From Salegentibacter sp. 24 (lineage in GTDB: Bacteria; Bacteroidota; Bacteroidia; Flavobacteriales; Flavobacteriaceae), in NCBI RefSeq assembly GCF_004362395.1, contig NZ_SNWE01000015.1, forward strand, positions 43,413 to 107,412: 64,000 bases of DNA, read 5' to 3'. How positions within the stretch are numbered: position 1 is the stretch's first letter; the number at the start of each line of letters is the position of its first letter. The translations under genes were made by a program, and so were the position numbers. The notes under the pieces are model-generated. The model saw only the letters and a list, made by a program, of their open reading frames with translations, was not told where the DNA came from and did no database searches. Shown here in pieces: positions 7,330-14,443 of the stretch.

Positions 7330-9291
7330 TCAAGGAAGTCTGTGTACCTTAAAATTAAATAAATATTGAGTACCGGAAGTATAAATCACCTTCATGGTCC
7401 CATCTAATTGCTTGGTAAGCAGATCGATTAGTTTTTTCCCAAAGCCCGTTCCTTTAACGGGTTCATCTTGTGTTTGACCAATCCCATTATCTTTAACTAA
7501 AAGTTGAATTTCGTGAGGCGATTTTTTATCTAAAACTATAGTAATTTCTCCCTTGTATTTATTAGGAAAAGCGTATTTAAGACTATTTGTTAATAATTCA
7601 TTGACTATCAACCCCAGTGGGACTGCAGTGTCTACATCTAGGTGCAACTCCGACATTTTATAATTTATATTAATATGTTTCTCTTGACCAAAAGAATCCA
7701 GAACATGGCTGCCAAGATTCACGAAATAATCCTTCATCTCGATGGAGGAAAGATGATTGTTTTGATATAAGCGCTGATGAATTATGCTCATAGAATACAC
7801 CCTGTTTTGGCTTTCCTTCATAGCACTCACAATATTGGGATCTTTAATTTGTGCGGTTTGCAGGGCCAAAAGACTGGAAACTACCTCGAGATTGTTTTTA
7901 ACTCTATGGTGAATTTCTTTGAGCAGAAATCCCTTTTCTACATTTTGTTTTCGTAAAAGTCTATTTTTCTTTCTGTTATTGCTAAAACTGACAAATAAAA
8001 CCAGTAACATCAGAAATAATAAGCCGGCGATAAGACTGGTAAGATTTTGACTTGTTCGTTGTTGCAGCAGTTTTGTTTCCTGAAGTTGAATAGTATTCTC
8101 CTTTTGTGCTACTTCAAATTCAGTTTGAAGCTGAGCGATTCTTTGATCTGCTTCTGCTGTAAAAACAATACTATTCAGGGAGTCAAATTTAGCAAAGGCC
8201 GCATAAGCTTCTTTATACTGCTCATTTTGAGCATAAGCTCTTCCCAGGCTTTTATAGGCTTTACTGAGAAAAAAACCATCGCCAAAATTCGGAGTAGCTA
8301 CTTCAATAGATTTTTGAATGTTTTCTATGGCGGCAGGATAGTTGTTGGTCTGGATCTGTAATTCACCAACAGAAAGATAGGAACGCATTAGCATAAAAGC
8401 ATTATCTAAAAGATAGGCATATTTTATGGCATTTTCACCAGCTGCCTCAGCCCTTTCAAATTGATTTAAAAAGGCATAAAGCTCTACCAGAGAAATATAG
8501 ACATCGCTTAAATTATTATAAAAACCATAGCGTTCCCCAATGTCTATGGAACGCCTATAGTATTCCATAGCCTTCTTATATTGTTTAAGGCTTAAGTAAT
8601 TATTACCAACTACATAAAGTGTAAAATCATAATCAAGATCAACTACATTACGTTCTTCAAAAAAAGAAAGGGCTTTTAAGCCATACTCCAGACCTTCCTT
8701 GTACTTTTCCTGTTTCCAGAACAAATTACTGAGATCACTATAGGCAAGCCCGATTGCTTTTTTATCATTCAACTTTTCTCCTAAACGTAAAGATTCGAGG
8801 GCAAAATCGGCAGCTCTCCCTAATTGCCCTCGGCGTTCATATACGTAGCCCAGCTGGGTATTGAGAAAGGCCAGATCACTTTCTTCAACTTTTGCTTTAG
8901 CTTCAATAAGGATTTCTTCGGCAGCATCTAGTTTTTCCTGCCGCAACAAAATAGCGGCCTGGGTAACCTGAAATCTCCCGTTCCAAAGTGGGTTACTTTT
9001 TTTGGAAGAAAGCTTCAATCCATTTTCAGTGAATTTTAGTGCAGTATTTAGATTTCTGGTGTGCCAATAATAAGCCAGATCGTTTAATACCTCAAACTTA
9101 AGGGTATCAGCCTGAATTTTACTAAGCGAAGCTTCCAGCTCTTCTAAATATGAAAACCCAAAATTATCGGTTTCTACAAATACTTTCTGGTAGGGGTCAA
9201 CTTTAGCAGAATCAAAGATCTGCCCATAGCTCAATGGACGGAAAAACACCGAAAAGAAAAGCAATAGTATTATTTTCCTCTTTATAATCAA
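7330..9291 (-). CDS. TPR-containing sensor histidine kinase (HisKA_2 type)
   Basis: 653 residues. A signal peptide (MIIKRKIILLLFFSVFFRPL) sends a large periplasmic part of tetratricopeptide repeats (about 55-390) across the membrane. A coiled stretch follows, then one membrane helix near 410-430 (SLIAGLLFLMLLVLFVSF). The cytoplasmic kinase core has the HisKA_2 motif EIHHRVKNN with the likely phospho-His at 462, an N-box VNELLTNSLKYAF near 563 and ATP-binding DNGIG and GTGFG near 601 and 614. Such kinases commonly signal to LytTR regulators, and the regulator at 1457 fits. It reads convergently toward the cassette with no terminator visible between them. Confidence 0.9.
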   Translation of the reverse strand: MIIKRKIILLLFFSVFFRPLSYGQIFDSAKVDPYQKVFVETDNFGFSYLEELEASLSKIQADTLKFEVLNDLAYYWHTRNLNTALKFTENGLKLSSKKSNPLWNGRFQVTQAAILLRQEKLDAAEEILIEAKAKVEESDLAFLNTQLGYVYERRGQLGRAADFALESLRLGEKLNDKKAIGLAYSDLSNLFWKQEKYKEGLEYGLKALSFFEERNVVDLDYDFTLYVVGNNYLSLKQYKKAMEYYRRSIDIGERYGFYNNLSDVYISLVELYAFLNQFERAEAAGENAIKYAYLLDNAFMLMRSYLSVGELQIQTNNYPAAIENIQKSIEVATPNFGDGFFLSKAYKSLGRAYAQNEQYKEAYAAFAKFDSLNSIVFTAEADQRIAQLQTEFEVAQKENTIQLQETKLLQQRTSQNLTSLIAGLLFLMLLVLFVSFSNNRKKNRLLRKQNVEKGFLLKEIHHRVKNNLEVVSSLLALQTAQIKDPNIVSAMKESQNRVYSMSIIHQRLYQNNHLSSIEMKDYFVNLGSHVLDSFGQEKHININYKMSELHLDVDTAVPLGLIVNELLTNSLKYAFPNKYKGEITIVLDKKSPHEIQLLVKDNGIGQTQDEPVKGTGFGKKLIDLLTKQLDGTMKVIYTSGTQYLFNFKVHRLP

Positions 9292-9479
9292 GGATTGAAA
9301 TGTTAAGACAACAACATAAATATACCACTAAATAACTGTAATTAAACATGTTATTAAATTAAAGACATAAAGATAATCCCTGAAATTATGAAGAATATTT
9401 TTTTGAGATTTTATCCTCTAGAATACATGACATACTTTTTTAAAGCAACATTTTGGAAAAAAGAAAGACCATACTTTTA

Positions 9480-9489
9480 GAAAACAGGT
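9480..9489. repeat. Target-site duplication, left copy
   Basis: GAAAACAGGT flanks the insertion sequence and is repeated exactly at 10807-10816. Ten bases is a usual duplication length for several IS4-family groups. Confidence 0.7.
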
Positions 9490-9495
9490 CATTGC

Positions 9496-9507
9496 TGTCC
9501 CATTAAA
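9496..9507 (+). repeat. Left terminal inverted repeat of the IS
   Basis: TGTCCCATTAAA, matched in inverted orientation at 10790-10801. Confidence 0.75.
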
Positions 9508-9614
9508 GTTTAAAATAGTTCTTTGAAATGTTTGAAATATAGTTAGTTACAGAGGTTTTATAAGCGAACGGACTTGAAAGACATAGTTTTGTATCAGATG
9601 TATCTGATATTCAT

Positions 9615-10778
9615 ATGTTCCAAGATAAATACGTTTTCGCTCAGTTGGTCTCGTTTCTTAATCGAAGTAAATTCAATCGTATTGTCGCCAAATATGAAGG
9701 AGACAAATATGTAAAGCATTTTAGCTGTTGGAATCAACTGCTTGCTTTGATGTTCGGCCAGCTTTCTAATCGTGAAAGTTTAAGAGGTTTGATTGTTGCT
9801 CTGGACGCTCATCACTCCAAAACTTACCATCTAGGGATGGGTAAAAATGTCTCAAAATCATCTTTGGCAAGAGCCAATCAGGATAGGGACTATCATATCT
9901 TTGAAGAGTATGCTTACTACTTGGTAAATCAAGCAAGAGAGAAGCGTACCACCAATATTTTTAATCTCGGTGGTAACGTCTACGCTTTCGATTCAACGAC
10001 AATTGACTTATGCCTTTCCGTATTTTGGTGGGCAAAGTTCCGTAAGAAAAAAGGCGGTATCAAAGTGCATACATTGTACGATATAGAAACACAGATTCCG
10101 ACATTTTTTCATATTACAGAAGCTTCTGTGCACGATTCAAAGGCTATGAAAGAGATCCCTTATGAGCCAGACTCTTTCTATATATTTGACCGAGCTTACA
10201 ATAGCTTTAAGATGTTGTACAAGATTCATCAGATAGGAGCCTACTTCGTTGTCAGGGCAAAGAAAAACCTTCAATACAAAACCATCAAATGGAAACGCAG
10301 GTTACCCAGGAATGTACTTTCTGATGTGACAATTGATTTAATAGGCTTTTATCCGAAAAAGTACTATCCAGGATCGCTTCGCATGGTTAGATACTGGGAT
10401 GAGGAACAAAAACGTGAATTTGTCTTCTTGACAAATGCCACCCACATCTCAGCGCTGCAGGTTGCAGAACTTTATAAGAACCGCTAGCAGGTGGAACTGT
10501 TCTTCAAATGGCTAAAGCAGCACCTTAAAATCAAGAAGTTCTGGGGTACTACCCAGAATGCCGTTCGAATCCAGATATATGCCGCTCTATGCACCTACTG
10601 CCTGGTGGCAATCGTACAACACGATATGAAACTGGATAGAAGCACATATGAAGTACTCCAAATATTAAGTATATCCTTGACAGATAAAACGAATCTTCGA
10701 GAACTCTTTAGCAAAACTAAATTTCAAAATGACAAAGAACGAACTAGGCTTAATGGGCCAAATTTATTTGATTTTTAA
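9615..10778 (+). pseudogene. IS4-family transposase broken by one in-frame TAG
   Basis: The frame encodes 387 residues plus stop, but codon 291 (10485-10487) is TAG; after it the same frame continues to 10778. The N-terminus (MFQDKYVFAQLVSFLNRSKF) is a DUF4372 domain. The DDE domain follows, with NVYAFDSTTIDL and FYIFDRAYNSF holding the two Asp, and ELFFKWLKQHLKIKKF holding the YREK-type Glu and Lys. The stop sits in this last motif (YKNR-stop-QVELFFKW), where family members have Trp, so a single TGG-to-TAG change is the simplest explanation. The truncated product would lack the catalytic Glu. Unless the stop is read through, the copy cannot move itself. Confidence 0.85.
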
Positions 10779-10789
10779 AATGTCCCAAT

Positions 10790-10801
10790 TTTAATGGGAC
10801 A
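10790..10801 (-). repeat. Right terminal inverted repeat of the IS
   Basis: Complement of TGTCCCATTAAA, matching 9496-9507. Confidence 0.75.
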
Positions 10802-10806
10802 CTAGT

Positions 10807-10816
10807 GAAAACAGGT
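10807..10816. repeat. Target-site duplication, right copy
   Basis: GAAAACAGGT, identical to 9480-9489. Its last base is the outer base of the stop codon of the lipoprotein gene at 10816-11112, so the insertion landed exactly at the 3' end of that gene. Confidence 0.7.
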
Positions 10817-11112
10817 TAAAAACTGGTCAATTCTTCCCAGGCTTTTGTTTTCTGCTTTGCGATAGAATCTATTTTGGAAGAGCTATTCTTAATTATGGAA
10901 TCATATTCCTTAATCTGTTGGGTTCCTGATCGTACAACGGAATCTAAAGATTCTACCTTTTCAAGACCTTTATCTATCTCGCTGTTGATATCGTCCGCCT
11001 GTTGGCTAAACTCATTAAATTTTTTAGTTGCTCTTTCCCTGGATTCTTCACAAGAGCTTAGAAAAGCTAATGTTAAAACGGAAAAAATGCTGTATCTAAT
11101 TAGCTGTTTCAT
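10816..11112 (-). CDS. Small putative lipoprotein with coiled-coil character
   Basis: 98 residues from the ATG at 11112; this start gives a classic lipoprotein signal (MKQLIRYSIFSVLTLAFLSSC), whereas the longer GTG start at 11193 adds unlikely residues. After the lipidated Cys the chain is highly charged and helical (ADDINSEIDKGLEKVESLD, SKIDSIAKQKTKAWEE), suggesting a short coiled coil on the membrane surface. No family recognised. The insertion sequence lies directly after its stop codon, separating the gene from its original downstream DNA and probably from its terminator. Confidence 0.65.
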   Translation of the reverse strand: MKQLIRYSIFSVLTLAFLSSCEESRERATKKFNEFSQQADDINSEIDKGLEKVESLDSVVRSGTQQIKEYDSIIKNSSSKIDSIAKQKTKAWEELTSF

Positions 11113-11358
11113 TGTTGTTAATAGCTTTATATTAATACCACAAAGATACAGTATATAAAATTGAAGAGGTATTTTAAAAAGACTTAGTTCCACTTCATTA
11201 CCAAAGACTTAACAAAATAAAAGACCTCATTAATCAGCAAATTAAATTTTAATGATTCTTGTCATATTTTTTCTAAAGATTGAGATGTAAATTACACCTG
11301 CCTATGGAATTATAAATTCTTAGATCATTTAATAACCAACCTTTTAAACAGTACTTCA

Positions 11359-11823
11359 ATGAAAGCCTTGACCTTAAATGAAAGTATGCAGCTCCTTGCT
11401 GAGAATTACATTGGCCGACTTGGGTATATCTCCAAAGAAAGGTCCCAAATCGTTCCAATCACCTATTATTATGATCCTGACCTTAAAAGTATTTTGAGCT
11501 ATTCGGGGCCGGGAAGTAAAATAGATGCCATGAGAAAAAATTCTTTGGTATGCTTTCAGGTAGATGAGATTACAAACCTAGAAAATTGGAAATCAGTTTT
11601 AATGTATGGCCGGTTCGAAGAAATGGAAAGAATCGATGCTAAATATATGTTGCATTTATTTTCTCAGGGTGTAAAGCGGGTGATAGAAAATAAAGAAAAA
11701 ATATTCCCGGATTTTATTCACAATTTCTCCAGTAAAACCAATGATCTTAAAACCCCTATAGTATACCGCATTCATATTGAGGAAATCAAAGGACGTCAAA
11801 GAAATTCCAATTCAGGCGATTAA
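11359..11823 (+). CDS. Pyridoxamine 5'-phosphate oxidase-like flavin-binding protein
   Basis: 154 residues matching the small split-barrel flavin-nucleotide-binding group (NimA-like). Typical features are the opening helix-turn LLAENYIGRLGYISKE, the strand QIVPITYYYD, the SGPGSKIDAMRKNSLVCFQV stretch that binds flavin phosphate, and WKSVLMYGRFEEME. Members bind FMN or FAD and reduce or sequester small molecules; the substrate cannot be predicted. No signal peptide, so cytoplasmic. It precedes the carbohydrate cluster by 123 bases on the same strand, but need not belong to it. Confidence 0.8.
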   Translation: MKALTLNESMQLLAENYIGRLGYISKERSQIVPITYYYDPDLKSILSYSGPGSKIDAMRKNSLVCFQVDEITNLENWKSVLMYGRFEEMERIDAKYMLHLFSQGVKRVIENKEKIFPDFIHNFSSKTNDLKTPIVYRIHIEEIKGRQRNSNSGD

Positions 11824-11946
11824 AAAATTTAATAGTACTTCTGGGTTACCATCTTTTATCAAAAAAGAAATAAAGATTTAAAAATCCTTTTATTCTTTTC
11901 TTATACGCTATCTTTAAAGGAGTTCCCATTTTATAAAATTTGCGCT

Positions 11947-13410
11947 ATGAGGGTTTCTGTAGAACGAAAGGACATCAGGTTTATGCCAGACTCCAGTAGG
12001 GTTTTGGTGAGATTTTTTATGAATGGTGATCAGAGAACTCAAGACCTGGTTACCCGTATTATGGCCATGAGTGATTTTCAGGTAGCTCAAACCTTAGAAC
12101 AGACTTTAAGAGAATTTTCCAGACGGCATCGTAATATTTCCCAGGTATTTATCAAGCATTGTTCAAAAATTCGCAGCATCATAGAAGGCATGCAGTTGAA
12201 CTATTCGCAACTTTCTGAAGATCGTAAATTACTTATTGGTTCTTATTGTACGATGGAATTTTCTCTTGAGTCCGCTGCTTTTTTTAATCCTTCTATGATA
12301 GAGGATTTTGATCAGACCTATTTGGAAGAAGGAGAAAAAAGAGTGATTATTTCATTTAGAGCCACCGGAGAGGGACATATTTCTTCGCTGGTATTTAGAA
12401 GAGCTATTCTCGATAAGAATAATGATTTACAGTTAATGAAAATCGGCAATCATATAGATAAAGCAGAGATTTCTCACAAAAAATTATATGATAAAAAGCG
12501 GTTTATAGAGCGGCTTGAGCAAATGGATATTCCTACCAAATTCTCAAGGGCAATTATGGACAGGCTGCCCGAGAGGTTTGAGTACTACGCCCTGAAACGT
12601 GAGGTTAGCGAAATATTAAAGGATACTAATATGATTTCAGAGCGAAGAATGGCGCTCGAAGAAATGACCTGGCTGGTCGACTCTTTTTATGATGTCCAAT
12701 TTAAACACGATGCTGATATTTCTGCCCGTGTAATTTTTCCAATTTCAGAATCAGAAAGTAGAGGGATAGAAGACGCACGTTTTGTAAGGTTTATTGATGA
12801 CGATGGAGAAATAAAAATTTATGCTACCTACACGGCATATAACGGGCATACCATCCTGCCAAAGCTTCTTTCTACGGATGATTTTTATACCTTCCGTATA
12901 ATGCCCTTACACGGTGCAGGCGCACAAAACAAGAATTTAGCGCTTTTCCCAACAAAGATAAAAGGTAAATATGCTATGTTGGCCAGAATTGATGGCGTAA
13001 ATAATTACATCATGTTTTCTGATAGAAACACCTTATGGAAAAATCCTATCCTTCTTCAAAAACCAAGATACCCCTGGGAATTCACGCAAATTGGCAACTG
13101 TGGTTCACCATTGTATACTACCGAGGGTTGGTTAATTATCACCCATGGCGTGGGCCCAATGCGACGCTATTGTATCGGAGCTTCCCTTTTTGACCTGGAG
13201 GATCCTACAAAGGAAATAGGCAGGCTGGCTGAACCTTTAATTACACCACTAGAACACGAAAGGGAAGGTTATGTCCCTAATGTAGTATATTCCTGCGGAG
13301 CTTTAATTCATAACAACAGTCTTATTTTGCCATATGCCGTTTCAGATTATTCTTCCACATATGCCGTAGTGAAGCTGGAGGAGTTATTTAGGGCCTTAAA
13401 ACGAAGATAG
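11947..13410 (+). CDS. GH130-family glycoside phosphorylase/hydrolase
   Basis: 487 residues, no signal peptide. The C-terminal half has five-bladed-propeller features of GH130, including RGIEDARFVRF with the catalytic Asp and IGNCGSPLYTTEGWLIITHG near the phosphate or sugar site. Known GH130 enzymes cleave beta-mannosidic bonds, mostly by phosphorolysis that yields mannose-1-phosphate. This is a long member: residues 1-200 form an additional helical N-terminal part. A TTTG followed by four bases abuts the ATG (11939-11942), so the transcript may be nearly leaderless. It is convergent with the glycosyltransferase genes and probably turns over the glycan they make. Confidence 0.8.
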   Translation: MRVSVERKDIRFMPDSSRVLVRFFMNGDQRTQDLVTRIMAMSDFQVAQTLEQTLREFSRRHRNISQVFIKHCSKIRSIIEGMQLNYSQLSEDRKLLIGSYCTMEFSLESAAFFNPSMIEDFDQTYLEEGEKRVIISFRATGEGHISSLVFRRAILDKNNDLQLMKIGNHIDKAEISHKKLYDKKRFIERLEQMDIPTKFSRAIMDRLPERFEYYALKREVSEILKDTNMISERRMALEEMTWLVDSFYDVQFKHDADISARVIFPISESESRGIEDARFVRFIDDDGEIKIYATYTAYNGHTILPKLLSTDDFYTFRIMPLHGAGAQNKNLALFPTKIKGKYAMLARIDGVNNYIMFSDRNTLWKNPILLQKPRYPWEFTQIGNCGSPLYTTEGWLIITHGVGPMRRYCIGASLFDLEDPTKEIGRLAEPLITPLEHEREGYVPNVVYSCGALIHNNSLILPYAVSDYSSTYAVVKLEELFRALKRR

Positions 13411-13420
13411 TTTTTCTCAG

Positions 13421-14443
13421 TTAACTTTTATTATTCTGGCCTATTACTGTATGATAGGCTTTGATATAAGCGCTCACCATGGTATCCAGGCTGAAGTATT
13501 TTACGGCATGAGCTCTACAAATACTGGGGTCCAGTCTGGCTAAAGCTTTTACAGCTAGAACAGCCTCGGAAATAGTATTGGGTAAAAATCCGGTTTTTCC
13601 AGGTACAATAAGTTCTGGCATGCTCCCCCTTTTAAAAGCGATCACCGGGGTACCGCAAAACATGGCCTCCAGGACACTCAACCCAAAGGGCTCTTGAAAA
13701 AATATGGGATGAAGCAAGGCCTTCGCGCCTCCCAGTAATTTGTCCCGAACTTCTGGTCCGACATTCCCTAAATACTGTACATTTTTATTATCTATAAAAG
13801 GTTTTATTTCGGAATTAAAATAGGCTTCATCCTGGATAAGTCCGGCTATTTTTAGCGCAAAACCTGATTTTTTTGCAATTTCAATAGCCGCATGAGTTCC
13901 TTTATGCGGGTGAATTCTGCCCAGGAAAAGTAAATAATCCTCTTTTTCCTTTTTAAAAGTGAATTTTTCCGGATCAAGGCCATGATAAATCGTTGCCAGG
14001 TAATCCAGATCTTTATTTCTATCGGAATCAGAAATTGAAACATAAGCAGCCGTTTTATTGTACTTTTTATAAACCGGCAAAATCTTAGGAGAGGAAAATC
14101 CGTGAATTGTAGTTATCATGGGTGTCTTAATAAGACCTGAATAGCTCAGAGGCAGAAAATCGAAATGATTATGAATAATATCAAAACGCTGAGCTTGTTC
14201 CATCAAATGACTAATATGTAGGCACTCCAATACCTTAGGGTCGTTTTCCTTATCTTCTTCATAAGGCAACTTACAAACCCAATTCAATTCAGCTTTAGTC
14301 AGGGAATTGCCGGTTGCAAAAAGACTAACCTTGTGGCCCTTATCCACTAATCCTTCGGTAAGATTGGAAGCCACCTGTTCCCAGGGTCCGTATTTTTCGG
14401 GGGGTGTACGCCAGGCTATGGATGATAAAATGGCGATCCTCAT
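13421..14443 (-). CDS. Glycosyltransferase family 4
   Basis: 340 residues with a GT-B layout. The N-terminus has an acceptor-binding glycine region and DIIHNHFDFLP. The C-terminal donor domain begins at YLLFLGRIHPHKGTHAAIEI and carries the E-x7-E motif as EPFGLSVLEAMFCGTPVI, followed by GSMPELI. This points to a retaining transferase using a nucleotide sugar. Its ATG overlaps the stop of the preceding 760-residue gene by four bases, so the two are translationally coupled. Cytoplasmic or membrane-associated. Confidence 0.85.
   Translation of the reverse strand: MRIAILSSIAWRTPPEKYGPWEQVASNLTEGLVDKGHKVSLFATGNSLTKAELNWVCKLPYEEDKENDPKVLECLHISHLMEQAQRFDIIHNHFDFLPLSYSGLIKTPMITTIHGFSSPKILPVYKKYNKTAAYVSISDSDRNKDLDYLATIYHGLDPEKFTFKKEKEDYLLFLGRIHPHKGTHAAIEIAKKSGFALKIAGLIQDEAYFNSEIKPFIDNKNVQYLGNVGPEVRDKLLGGAKALLHPIFFQEPFGLSVLEAMFCGTPVIAFKRGSMPELIVPGKTGFLPNTISEAVLAVKALARLDPSICRAHAVKYFSLDTMVSAYIKAYHTVIGQNNKS

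Larger units (their letters stand above)
9490..10806 (+). mobile_element. IS4-family insertion sequence (DUF4372 + DDE type), 1317 bp
   Basis: The element is bounded by a perfect 10-bp direct repeat (9480-9489 and 10807-10816) and carries inverted ends sharing TGTCCCATTAAA (9496-9507, and its complement at 10790-10801). One transposase frame fills most of it, but it is interrupted by a stop codon. The right end also contains a hairpin made by TGTCCCA and TGGGACA (10781-10801) just after the transposase stop, which could block transcription leaving the element. The exact outer limits depend on accepting the 10-bp duplication; the tips outside the 12-base repeat match poorly. Confidence 0.8.

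Noticed and set aside
10491..10778. Separate small gene after the transposase
   Set aside because: It is the in-frame second half of the same transposase, beyond the TAG at 10485-10487, not an independent gene.
11113..11193. Extended start of the small lipoprotein
   Set aside because: The GTG start would place 27 residues before the lipoprotein signal, which would prevent export.
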